Shown: in pieces, positions 30,177-39,702 of the stretch | Layout of the letters: each line of letters opens with the position of its first letter | Numbering within the stretch: the stretch's first letter is position 1 | Source: Rhodospirillales bacterium | Lineage (GTDB): Bacteria > Pseudomonadota > Alphaproteobacteria > Rhodospirillales > Defluviicoccaceae | NCBI GenBank assembly: GCA_016712375.1 | Contig: JADJRE010000002.1 | Span: forward strand, 471,927-535,926 | Reading direction: 5' to 3' | DNA length: 64,000 nucleotides | Program-made: the position numbers and the translations under genes | The notes under the pieces: model-generated | Told to the model about the DNA's origin: nothing | Databases searched by the model: none | Seen by the model: the letters and a program-made list of their open reading frames with translations, nothing else

Positions 30177-30958
30177 GCGACGCTCTCTCCTTCCGCTCGG
30201 CTTTCGAAAGCCACGCTGGGGCATTCAGAGAAATTAACGAAGATCCGTTCCTCGAGGCGCCCGATCTGGGCATCTGGGCGGTCGCCGACGGAATGGGCGG
30301 ACATGAGGCTGGGCAACTGGCAAGCACGATGGTGGTGGATGCCTTGGACGCAATGGTGCCGGCCGGAGTGAATGAGCGGTTATCGCAGTCGGTTCGGGAG
30401 CGTCTGGAGCAGCTCAATCGACGACTGCGCGAGATTGCCGCCAAGCGGTACGCCGGGCGGATCGTAGGCAGTACCGTCGCGGTCCTCGTCATTGAGGGCG
30501 GTGCCGCGGTTTGCCTCTGGGCTGGAGACAGCCGGATCTATCGCTATCGCCGCGGAGGATTCGTCCGGCTGACGCGCGACCACAGTCGTACCGAGGAAAT
30601 GATCGCGAGCGGTCAAATCGACGCGTTCGGCGCGGACGACCACCCGCTCGCCAACGTGATCACCCGGGCCGTGGGCGCCGAGGAACAGCTGGTCCTCGAG
30701 ATGCGGATCGAGCCTGTCTTCTCGGGCGACCGCTTCCTCCTCTGCACCGACGGGCTCACCAGGACAATCGAAGACGCAGAACTCGCGAAGCTGATGGAGT
30801 CAGAAGACTGCGTCTCAGCGACGCAAGGCATCCTCAAGCGATCCCTGGCCCGTGGGCCGAGGGACAACGTGACAGTTGGGATTGTCGACGTGTCTTGCGA
30901 CGACACTGCGCTGGCCGACGCCTCCGTTCCGCGAGACGACATCAAGCCAAGCCGATGA
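30173..30958 (+). CDS. pppA: PppA, PP2C-type Ser/Thr phosphatase of the T6SS
   Basis: A 261-residue PPM/PP2C phosphatase that reverses PpkA phosphorylation. Metal-binding and catalytic motifs are complete: INEDPF, WAVADGMGGHEAG, LWAGDSRIYRYR, LTRDHSRTEEMI, LLCTDGLTRTIEDAEL and RDNVTVGIVDV. It ends the plus-strand operon, 32 bases from the convergent ppkA stop. The pairing of pppA with a kinase across the junction suggests a phosphorylation switch acting on TagH. Confidence 0.94.
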   Translation: MSDALSFRSAFESHAGAFREINEDPFLEAPDLGIWAVADGMGGHEAGQLASTMVVDALDAMVPAGVNERLSQSVRERLEQLNRRLREIAAKRYAGRIVGSTVAVLVIEGGAAVCLWAGDSRIYRYRRGGFVRLTRDHSRTEEMIASGQIDAFGADDHPLANVITRAVGAEEQLVLEMRIEPVFSGDRFLLCTDGLTRTIEDAELAKLMESEDCVSATQGILKRSLARGPRDNVTVGIVDVSCDDTALADASVPRDDIKPSR

Positions 30959-30979
30959 TCCGAAAGAAGCGCTGCCCTG

Positions 30980-31004
30980 CCACCGCGCGCTTAAGGCGTG
31001 GTGG
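30980..31004. terminator. Hairpin at the convergent pppA/ppkA ends
   Basis: CCACCGCGC (30980-30988) faces GCGTGGTGG (30996-31004) with one mismatch around a short loop containing the ppkA stop. It may serve both operons as a bidirectional stop. There is no T-run, so efficiency is uncertain. Confidence 0.35.
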
Positions 31005-33109
31005 TGACGAACAGCGTTTCGGCGACCGGCGCTCCCGCTGCACCTCCCTGCTCCGCGGCTTGCGCGAGGGCGCGGCGAAGGGTCTCCAGATAGGGGCCCG
31101 CCGGGACCGGCTGACTTTGCGTTTTGCCGAGACTGAGTCGGTTCGGAGCGGCTACCAATGTGATCAGGTCCGTCCCGAACGGGGCGCCGACGGTCCAGTC
31201 GCCCGAGGCGCCGCCGTCGCCGAGACGAAGCGTGTCATTCGCCGGCAGTCGAACAGTGGGCGCGTCTTGTCGAGGCAGCATGTGGACCACGTACAGGGCT
31301 CCGTTTGCGACGAAGTAGTAGTCGACATAGACGTACCTCGGCGTGCCCCCACCGCGGACCGTGACCCGAATTTTCTCGCCGCCGCGGAAGACCGGATTGT
31401 CACCTGGCACTGACAGCGTCACGTCTCCGGGTGCCCCTCGATCGCCGTCGACGTAGGGCGCGAGGATCCGCAGAGGCTCGCACTTTTGCGCATGGAACGC
31501 GGTGATCGCGGTCTCGATGGTCCGCACGCCGGGTAATGCCTGCAACCCGTTTCGCAGGGCGACCAAGTCTGCACTGTCGGCGGCATAGCCGGTGATACGG
31601 AGAACGCCGTCATCACTGGCAGAGGTGAGCCTGGAGCAAGGGACATACTCCCGGAGCAGCGCCGCGATTGCAGCCTCGGAGGGCTTCCCGGCCGGCAGAG
31701 AGGGCGGGACTGGCGGGGGCGGGGCGACAACGGACGCGGTTTCGGTCGGTACACTGTCAGTCAACGGAGGAGGGGCAAGGGGCGATCGCGCATCCGACGG
31801 CGCCGCTTCGGGCGGTGCCGTGAGTGGTGTAGATACGACCGGCGCAGGTGTACCCTCGGCGGTGGAGGGCGTCGGAGCCGGCGGCGCCGGCGCGAAAAGT
31901 GTCCAGCCCCAACAGCCGCCGACGGCGAGGAGGAGGACGGCTGCGGCGGCTCCGACGAGCCACCTGCTGGAGCCTGGGCGGGAGGGCGCGTCGTCGAATT
32001 CGGCGAGGAAGGTCGTGACTGTGGGGGTGCGACGTTTTCGTTCGAAGGCAAGCGCCCCCTGCAGGGCTGCCCATTGCCGCGTGGTGAGTCCCGGAGGGCG
32101 CTGCGGATGCTCGTTCCGGTCACGTGCAACGACAGAAGACTTCCGGTTGAACGGATGCCGACCGGTCAGCAGCTCATACGTAACGCAGCCGAGGGCAAAG
32201 ACGTCGTCCCGAGGGTCGGGGTCCAGCTCCTCGATCATCTCGGGACTGGCGTAGTACGTCGAAAGAGCCTTGAGCTGCCCCACGTCGAAGACAGTTTGGT
32301 CGTCCTGCGTACCCTCGCCCCGCTTGACTGCGCGCGATCCCGAAGTCGATCACCTTGACGTGAATATCGTCGCCATCGCCGACGAAGACATTGCTCGGCT
32401 TGAAGTCGGAATGAACAATCCCGCCACGATGGGCAAAGGCGAGCGCTTCTCCGGCCTGTCGAATGATTTCCCGAACGGTCGGAAAAGGCAGACCCGAAAA
32501 GCCTGGGCGCTTTATGATCCTGTCGAGAGACTGTCCAGACAGATACTCCATGACGAGATAGGTGATGTCACCGTCACGATCGAAGTCGTAGATTCGGATA
32601 ATATTCGGATGAGCGAGGCTTTGCGCTTTCTTGGCTTCCCGCTGCAGCGCGATGAACGAGTCGGGATGGTGGCGAAAGCCCTCCGACAGCAGCTTCATCG
32701 CAACGAATGGTTCGCGGTCACGCGCTTCCTGGCGCCGCAGGTCGAGGGCTTTGAAAACCGTGCCCATACCACCAGCGCCCAACTCTTGTTCGAGTCGAAA
32801 GCGCCCCTTGATGAGGTCGCCCGGGCCGACGCTGCGTTGAGTAGGCTTTGCGACAAACACCGTCTCGTCATCAGAGCCGGTGGACCGCTCGTCGTGCAGT
32901 GGCACGGCAGCAAACCGGCGTTCCATAGCGGCACGGATCCGTGCAAGAGCGGGATGATCGCGTTCAAGGTCCGCGACCGCGGCAAGTATATCCGAAACGG
33001 CACTGCCGTTGCTGGCGATCATCCGCTCGACACGGGCAAGCAGTTCAGCCTCTGTCACTTCGCCGCGGGCAAAGGCTTGCAGGTCAGGTTCCAGCGGTGC
33101 GACCGGCAA
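30991..33109 (-). CDS. ppkA: PpkA-like transmembrane Ser/Thr kinase with C-terminal DUF4384-like domain, frameshifted
   Basis: The Hanks-type kinase domain has the P-loop GAGGMGTVFKALD near residue 111, VAMKLL, catalytic loop HSDFKPSNVFV near 233, DFGIAR near 253 and YASPEM. The break near 32330 lies between DFGIAR and the activation segment. A single transmembrane helix (GAAAAVLLLAVGGCWGWTLF), a Pro-rich linker and a BON-like segment (LRITGYAADSADLVALRNGL) follow. The end (FRGGEKIRVTVRG, VYVDYYFVANGALYVVHMLP, GTDLITLVAAP) is DUF4384-like. TTG 33109 is chosen: AAGGGAG lies eight bases upstream and it follows the CHAT stop by about 38 bases. It probably phosphorylates TagH, but it is transcribed with the adhesin operon, so sensing secretion of that system is also possible. 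Confidence 0.85.
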
Positions 33110-33147
33110 CGCGTCGTGCTCCCTTGCGACTGCAGGACGGCCCGATT

Positions 33148-35651
33148 CTACGCACCGGACGCGGCTGCCGCATAGGGCAAAGCGAAGCGCTGGCCGCCGT
33201 CGCCGACCAAAGTGAAAGATCCCCATCGCAGGGGTGGGACGTCCGCGGATCGGAGATCAGCTGTTCCTGGCTCCGGCGGAGCGCTTCCGCCGCGGGCGTG
33301 TTGCCGTCTGCAACGGTCCGGAAGGTGCCAGTCATCAGGCGGACGGTGGGTTCGTCGGGGATCATCCAGTGGGTCACGAGCAGCGACCGAGCGCCGGCAT
33401 AGAAGAATGATCGCGCCAAGCCCGACAGGCTTTCGCCGCCGCTCTCGCCGCCGGAACCGCCGGTGTTGCAGGCGGAGAGGACGACGATGTCGGCGTCCAG
33501 CTTTAGCTCGGCGATCTCGCTCGCCGATAGCAGTCCATCGCCCGGTTCGCCTGGAGGCTCGGACGTGACCAGTGAAGGCTCGTTCCAGCAATTGAGCTGC
33601 TTCGGCAGGAGGCCATGGGTCGCGAAGTAGACGACGCGGTAGTCGTTCAGCGGCATCTCCTTGACCCGCTGCTCGGAAAACGCGTTACCGAGAACGACGG
33701 CGTCGCTCGGGGCGCCGAGACTGGAGGCGACGGCCCTCAGCTCCTGGGCCGTGCTCGGCAGGGCAGGCGCGTTTGCCAGTGCAACGACATCGGGGCGACA
33801 CGTCTCGGGCAGTCCCCGGCGAGCGAGGATGCCCTCCACGTCGCGCTTGGCCACGAAGTCGCCGAACCCGATCATCGGTTTCGCCGCGTCGGAAGGCTGC
33901 ACGGTATTCCGCAGGTTGACAAACGACTGCACCGACGGCGACAGGGTGAGCGCGTGGCGACGGCCCATCCACGCCACGCGGCTGTAGTCGTCGGACTGGA
34001 TTTCGGGCGGCTCCTGCACGACGAGTACCGCGAACGGCAGGCTCAGAAGGGGCCCGCTCGGGACAGTGATCACGTGTCTTGCCTTCGAAAGACGATCGTG
34101 CACCGGGTCGAGGAGCAGCCTGTAGAGCGCATGCGCACGCTTCACGTCGTAGGCCCCTGCGCGGGGCTGATCGAACGGCCGGCGCAGCGTTGCCACCGCT
34201 CGCGACAGCTCCGGCTCCGTGAGCTCAATCCGGTAGGCCTCGATGCCCTCCGCATCGATCAGGAACCCGACCCCGCCACCGCCGCCGACCAGAACTTGCA
34301 CCAGGGCTTCGTCCGGCTGCAGGGACTTGCGCGCCGTCTCGGTCGAAACCGGCGTGTCGACGACCTGGTTATACCGCGGCGCCGCCGCCTGGACGCTGCG
34401 CTCAAGGTTGGCGACCCTTGCGTCGGCGTCGGCCAGTTGCTGCCGCAGAGCATCGATCTGCGGCGCCAGCATCCGGGGATCGCCCTGGGAGCGGGCGAGT
34501 GCTGCGCGAAGTTGGTCCCGCTCGAGCCGGGCGTCCTGCAAGTCGCGGATTGCCTGGCCGACCTGCTGCTGGCTTGCGGAAAGGCGGGCCGCCACCAGAG
34601 CCAGCGTCTGCGATGTCGTCGAGCCGCGCACCATCTGGCCGGCTTCGAACATCTCGGCGAACAGGGCCTGCCTCTCGTCCGGGCGGCGGCTCGCCTCTTC
34701 AAGCGCGACCCGGAAGAATGGCTCGACCTCTTCGAACTGGAGGTCGCCACCGCTCTTGCGGAGGATGCCGAATCCGGAGCGATAGGTCTCGAACGCTTCG
34801 GTCGAGCGACCCTGCTTGGTCTGAACGCGACCCAACGCGACGAGCGCCATGCCCTCCCCACGCGATTGCGCGAACAAGGAGCGTTGGGTGGCAATGCTTG
34901 ATTTCAGAAGCCGCTCCGCACCGGCCAAGTCTCCCCGACGCTCGGCAATATCCGCCTGCAGGGCCTGGATCTGCGCCAGCCATCGTCGCGGTGCGCGCGG
35001 ATCGGCATCGAGAATGGCGCGCGCCTCGCCGAGCGCCCTGGTTGCCTCATCGAGGCGGTTCTCGCGAACGAGCATCGCCGCCTCGACGTACTTGCTTTGC
35101 GCCGCGTCGCCCATCGCGGTTTGCGTCCGGCCGACGAGAACCGCCTGGCCTGTTGTCGCCGATAGCCCGGCCGATGTGGCCGGCGGTTGCATCGAGGGGA
35201 ATCCGGCGGCGGTGGCCAATGACGCGGCACCGTACTCGCGGGCGATGTCCAGCCGCAGGTTCGTGGCCTTCTGCGCAACCTCCACCGCCTCCTTGTCGCG
35301 CTGCTGGTTGGCAAGGTGGATGGCGCGGTAGCCGAGCAGGCGAGCACGGTCCGAAGGATCGAGCGACCTTCTAATCAGGCCGTCTGCGCGATCGAACATT
35401 ACGTCGGCCGCCGCAAACTGCTCCTGGTTGCTCAGTTCGAGCGCGATGTGCATCAGGACGAAACCGAGGCTGGCGCTGTCGTCGGGAAGCACCTTCTGCT
35501 GCAACGCAAGAGCGTCGCGATACCGGCTCTCGGCCTCAGCGTAGTTGCCGAGTGCGTTGTGGTACTGGGCGAGCCGGAGTGTGTCGCTGTAAGCCTGCAG
35601 ATCGCCAAGACTGTACAGGCGGCTCGCGACTTTTGCTTCTAATTCCGCCAT
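33148..35651 (-). CDS. TPR-CHAT domain protein (caspase-like protease)
   Basis: TPR-like helices fill about residues 15-330 (YHNALGNYAEAESRYRDAL, AAMLVRENRLDEATRALGEA, ALGRVQTKQGRSTEAFETY). A coiled coil (LRQQLADADARVANLE) leads into a CHAT domain with the His-Cys dyad: VVYFATHG near residue 678 and VVLSACNTGG near 725, then LARSFFYAGARSLLVTHW. A break near 33228 shifts the last codons; the corrected end is GSFTLVGDGGQRFALPYA, stopping at 33148. The ATG at 35651 is probably not the true start, because the preceding lipoprotein frame runs into it without a gap (see 35536-36198). CHAT proteins are caspase relatives; members include the type III-E CRISPR TPR-CHAT protease. Here it is linked to a two-partner secreted adhesin, with unknown substrate. 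Confidence 0.85.
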
Positions 35652-36198
35652 TTCGCGGGATGCTGCCCTCGGTCGACGGTGTCGGCTGATCGCCGGATTG
35701 CCGGCCGGAAATTACGCCGATGCCGCGCACCAGCGGCGGCTGGGCTGCGGGAATGCCGTCGCCGAGGTAAACATCCGGTCCGACGGCAACCGCTACGGCC
35801 TGATACGGCCACCCACCGTTGCGCAGCGAGCAATCGAAGGCGAGTGCCGGCTGACCATCGAGGAGTGTCGTTTCCGTTGGGGCGTCGCATTCGGCGACGG
35901 TGTCGAGTTGGTCGCGCCAGGCGCCCTGCGTCGAGAGCACCCTCAGATCGTCGGCCTTACCGGAGACGCGCACCATCTGCGCGCTCGGCTGCTCCCATCG
36001 CCCGCAGTAGAGTTCGAACGCGGTTGCCCCTTCGCCGAGGTCGGTTCCCGTCCGGGCGGGGGCCGTACGACACGGCTCGCCCACGAGATTGTTCCCGACC
36101 GATTGGGTTGCGGTCGGATTTTCACCGCTCAGGCTGGCACAACCGGCTAACAGTGCCGCTGGGACGAGTTCGAGAACACGCACCAAGCGCTTCGGCAT
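35536..36198 (-). CDS. Lipoprotein module, probably the N-terminus of the CHAT protein
   Basis: ATG 36198 has GGGAGGT seven bases upstream, overlapping the tpsA stop. A leader ends at the lipobox LLAGCAS with Cys near residue 20. The mature part of about 150 residues (FELYCGRWEQPSAQMVRVSG, LLDGQPALAFDCSLRNGGWP) resembles no family I know. Near 35655 the frame reads GSIPR then non-protein sequence, whereas the next frame continues naturally as EMAELEAKVASRLYSLGDL, the CHAT start. One base lost there would explain two genes where there was one lipid-anchored TPR-CHAT protein of about 1,020 residues. The codons from about 35650 to 35536 are then spurious. Confidence 0.7.
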   Translation of the reverse strand: MPKRLVRVLELVPAALLAGCASLSGENPTATQSVGNNLVGEPCRTAPARTGTDLGEGATAFELYCGRWEQPSAQMVRVSGKADDLRVLSTQGAWRDQLDTVAECDAPTETTLLDGQPALAFDCSLRNGGWPYQAVAVAVGPDVYLGDGIPAAQPPLVRGIGVISGRQSGDQPTPSTEGSIPRNGGIRSKSREPPVQSWRSAGLQRHTPARPVPQRTRQLR

Positions 36199-36203
36199 AC
36201 GCC

Positions 36204-39200
36204 TTACCTCCCGACCGGTGCGGAGGCGGGTGGGAGAAGCCCCCACAAACCCTGATTGCCGTCGGTGGAGTACATCTGGCTTTCCTCGTCTTCCGCCCCG
36301 CCCATTCCCGGCAAGACCGGCGCTGCAAAGGTGAAGAGGCCGACCGACTCTGCCTGTTGGGTGGTAGCTTCCGCTGCCGCGGGGTTCGTGGCCGGTATGA
36401 CGGGATTCAATGTGTTCGGTGTCACGAGGTCCGTTATCTGGCCGTCGAAAGCTCCGGGGTAGATGAGGTCCGTTATCTGGCCGTCGAAAGCTCCGGGGTA
36501 GATAAAGTAGCTTGTTGTCGGACTAAGAGGTGGTGAGCCGGGCGGTAAACTCGTGTATGTGCCGTCGGCGAACCTCCCAGTCAGACCGGAGCGGCTGGAC
36601 GGTTCCGTCGTATAGACGAGGAACCTTCCATTGTTCGGCTGGAGCCCCGCCGGGCCGGCGTTGTTGCTGAAGGAACCGGAATCGAGAATGATCGAAGAGG
36701 TCGTATCCCCGCCGACGGGAACGTAAGCTGACGAAGAGTACTGGGCCGCTGCCGGTGCATGCCCGACGATTGGAGCGTCGAGCGTCACCCGACGTCCCGG
36801 GTTTTGGATGTACACTTGGCTGTTGGCACTGGTAACTCCGGAAACACCGTCGACTGTGGTGACGGTGATGTCGCTATCGCTGTTCCGGATCGCGATGTTG
36901 CCAGGCATGTAGGATGACTGGCCGGTCACAAGTGCCGCCAGACGCTGCAGGTTGCGCGTGGTGAGGGAAACGCCTTCGTAGGCCGTAAGTCTCAAATCGT
37001 CGTTAAGCGCGAGCGTGACATTTTCGTCGGTTACGATCCAACCCCAGTGCTCGGAGCCGGGAGCGGTGTCATTGGGAAGGCCGTCTGCATCGGCGATCAT
37101 CGTCAACGGTTGATTGACCGTGAGGTTAGCATCAATGTCGATGTCCTGTTCGGACGCGACGACAACCTTGCGCGCCGCCTCCGCGGGAATCACGATCGGC
37201 TCAGCGAACCGCACATAGCCGGCGCGGGTTAGCTGAGGGTTCTGTCCATCCCCGAGCGGGCCGCGGGTCAGCGCCTCGCCCAACGTCAGGACGCCTGTGG
37301 AGCGCAGATTTGCAAACGATTCCGCGTCATCAATGACGAAATCTTTCCCATCCTGGGCCGCGGGTCCGCTCGGCGCCGCATTGATGTTGCCACTGCCGGT
37401 CTGAACAAGCGCGTTGATATCAATGCCGACTTGGTCGCTCGACCCAAAGAAGACGGTCAGGTTGCCACCATTGGTGTTGATCGGCGCGTTGACGACCACC
37501 GCACCGGTGCCATCACCTCCGTTACCAGAAGGGCTGTAGATCGAGTCTGCTTCCAGGTGGAGATCCTGACCCGAAGTTGTGATCGACGCGTTGACCGTAA
37601 TGCTATTGCCAGCTTGAGCTGTGACGCGCTGACTTGCTGACAACGGCTGTGCGAACGTAATGTCGTTGAGAGCGATGAAAATGAGTTGGCCTGCGGTGTC
37701 CGCCGCGATCGGGTCTGCCAAATTAACCGTCAGCGAGCCGATGCTCAGGGTCCTCGCGTTAGTCCCCTGTCCATCGTCGCCCCTGGTCACTGCCCGGCCG
37801 ATGGTGAATGGACCACTTGTCTTTAGAGCATTGATAATACTGATCGGACTGTCGATGCCGTTCCGCGACCGCATTAGATTTATAGCGCCTGACCCCGCTT
37901 GGACCACGATGGGAAGTGTCAGGGTGACGTTATCTCCGATCAATGTCACCGCGCCGCCGTTGGTCGAGACCAAAGCGTTCAGGGCGACAACGCCGACGCC
38001 GTCGGCGCCAACGCCTGGCGTATGCGGCGAATCCGCCTCGAAGTGCAGGTTACCGCCGGCCGTGGTAATCCCTCCATTGATCGTGATCGTCCCACCCGCC
38101 TGCAGGCTGAACGTTTCGCCGGTGGTGAGGTTGGTGAGCGTCAGCGGCGAGTTCACCTGAATGGCGTCTGTTGCCTGTAGAACGATATTGCCGTCAATGC
38201 TGGCAAGCTGCAGCGGCGTAATCCAGAAATTGGTTTCACCATCGTCGCCCTCAGCGCCGAAAAGGATCGCCGGCAGGAAGTTCTCCGCATCCAGATAGTC
38301 CTCACCCGGCGACGTCGTAGCGATGATGATGTTGGCCGGATCGAATAGCACTGTACCGGTAAGCCCGAACGCGGCGCCGACGTCCACCGCGCCGTTGAAG
38401 GCGAGATTGCTCTTGCCGGAGACCTCGACGAAGCCGCCGTTGCCGCCCGTTGCACCTCCACGAGCGCTGATGGTGCCGTTTGCCATCGTCGTCCGGTCCG
38501 ACCAGATGATCACCTTGCCGCCATTGCCGGTCCGCTTGGCGTCGGCGGCGATGCGCGCGTCCTTGTCCACGTAGGTCAGGGTGGCATTGCGCTCCGGGCC
38601 CTTGCCTTGATAGTTGCCGCCGACAAGCACCTCGCCGCCGCCGGCGTCGCCGCTGGCGTCGATCCCGGATCCGGCGAGGAGCGCCACCCTTTCTCCCAGC
38701 ACGTCGACGCTGCCGCCGTGCTCGCCAGCACCATAGCCGGCCGCGTCAAGGATGCCGGCGACCGCGACGACGCCGTTGCCGCCGCCGTCAAGCACGATTG
38801 TTCCGCCCCGGTCGGCCACCGTCCGCGCCTGCACGACGCCGGTCATGTTGATTGCGCGATCCACCACACCGTCCGCCGCGTTTGCCGTCAACAGCACATC
38901 GCCTCCGTCGGCGGAAATCATACCGGTGTTGACAACCAGCGGCTCGCTGCGGTCGGCGACGTTGGTCACCGCCGAGGTCGCCTCGAAGCCGATCAACCCG
39001 TCGCCGCGGAAGTCGAGCGCGAAGGTCGGCACCCCGGCGACGACCACCTCCGCCAGCGTGCCTTGGATAACGCCGCCGTTGCGCACGTGCGGCGCGACCA
39101 ACCCGGCCAAGCCCCCCTCGGCAATCGAGATTGTCCCCTCGTTAACCACCTTCGCCTCGCCGTTCGGCGAGGGAATGGAGAACCGGTACCGGCCCACCAT

Positions 39201-39689
39201 GAAATCCTCGTTGAGGATATCTCTAGTTGTCGCGACAAAGCCGCCGACGTCCACCCGGGCCTTCGGGCCGATCAAAACGCCGTCCGGGTTGATGAGCCAG
39301 ACATTGCCGTTCGCCGGCAGCTGGCCCTGGATGTTCGATGCCTCGCCGCCGCGCACCCGGTTGAGAGCGATCGCGTCGCGTCCCGGCTGGTTGAACCGCG
39401 TCGTCTCGTGTCCGTCGATGCTGAAGCTGCGCCAGTCGATGATCGTCCGCTTGCTTCCCTGATCGATCGTCGTCGTTCCAGGAACCTGCGTGATCGTTGC
39501 ACTGCCGCCGACCACCTGTCCGCTCGTGGGATTGGCGAATGCCAAAGGCCCATTCAGCATCCCCGCGCCTGCCAACGCTGTGGACGCCAGCAGCGCTGCC
39601 CGCCAGGCCCGCGGCAATACGGCGACACGATCCAATGTCCTTGAGCTCGCTTCTGCTCGATTGACTGGGCGCAGGTGGACGATGCCCAT
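36204..39689 (-). CDS. TpsA, filamentous-haemagglutinin-type exoprotein
   Basis: ATG 39689 has GAAGGAGG six bases upstream and gives an extended signal sequence (RAWRAALLASTALAGAGML, cleavage near LAFA-NPTSG). The TPS secretion domain follows in residues about 55-300 (ATITQVPGTTTIDQGSKRTI, DWRSFSIDGHETTRFNQPG, VWLINPDGVLIGPKARVDVG, GLAGLVAPHVRNGGVIQG). The rest is a Gly/Asn/Thr-rich beta-helix built from repeats such as TITINGGITTAGGNLHFEAD. It is exported by the adjacent TpsB. At about 1,161 residues it is modest for the family. No toxin domain is seen at the C-terminus, which instead carries a duplicated 13-residue unit and a hydrophobic tail. Confidence 0.93.
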   Translation of the reverse strand: MGIVHLRPVNRAEASSRTLDRVAVLPRAWRAALLASTALAGAGMLNGPLAFANPTSGQVVGGSATITQVPGTTTIDQGSKRTIIDWRSFSIDGHETTRFNQPGRDAIALNRVRGGEASNIQGQLPANGNVWLINPDGVLIGPKARVDVGGFVATTRDILNEDFMVGRYRFSIPSPNGEAKVVNEGTISIAEGGLAGLVAPHVRNGGVIQGTLAEVVVAGVPTFALDFRGDGLIGFEATSAVTNVADRSEPLVVNTGMISADGGDVLLTANAADGVVDRAINMTGVVQARTVADRGGTIVLDGGGNGVVAVAGILDAAGYGAGEHGGSVDVLGERVALLAGSGIDASGDAGGGEVLVGGNYQGKGPERNATLTYVDKDARIAADAKRTGNGGKVIIWSDRTTMANGTISARGGATGGNGGFVEVSGKSNLAFNGAVDVGAAFGLTGTVLFDPANIIIATTSPGEDYLDAENFLPAILFGAEGDDGETNFWITPLQLASIDGNIVLQATDAIQVNSPLTLTNLTTGETFSLQAGGTITINGGITTAGGNLHFEADSPHTPGVGADGVGVVALNALVSTNGGAVTLIGDNVTLTLPIVVQAGSGAINLMRSRNGIDSPISIINALKTSGPFTIGRAVTRGDDGQGTNARTLSIGSLTVNLADPIAADTAGQLIFIALNDITFAQPLSASQRVTAQAGNSITVNASITTSGQDLHLEADSIYSPSGNGGDGTGAVVVNAPINTNGGNLTVFFGSSDQVGIDINALVQTGSGNINAAPSGPAAQDGKDFVIDDAESFANLRSTGVLTLGEALTRGPLGDGQNPQLTRAGYVRFAEPIVIPAEAARKVVVASEQDIDIDANLTVNQPLTMIADADGLPNDTAPGSEHWGWIVTDENVTLALNDDLRLTAYEGVSLTTRNLQRLAALVTGQSSYMPGNIAIRNSDSDITVTTVDGVSGVTSANSQVYIQNPGRRVTLDAPIVGHAPAAAQYSSSAYVPVGGDTTSSIILDSGSFSNNAGPAGLQPNNGRFLVYTTEPSSRSGLTGRFADGTYTSLPPGSPPLSPTTSYFIYPGAFDGQITDLIYPGAFDGQITDLVTPNTLNPVIPATNPAAAEATTQQAESVGLFTFAAPVLPGMGGAEDEESQMYSTDGNQGLWGLLPPASAPVGR
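36426..36503. repeat. 39-bp tandem duplication in the tpsA 3' end
   Basis: The unit at 36426-36464 recurs exactly at 36465-36503. It encodes YPGAFDGQITDLI-type units in frame. Being a multiple of three, it can expand or contract without breaking tpsA. Confidence 0.9.
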
Positions 39690-39702
39690 GACGACCTCCT
39701 TC

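Noticed and set aside
33615..34901. 428-codon plus-strand ORF opposite the CHAT gene
   Set aside because: Shadow; the CHAT strand contains the ATHG and SACNTG motifs.
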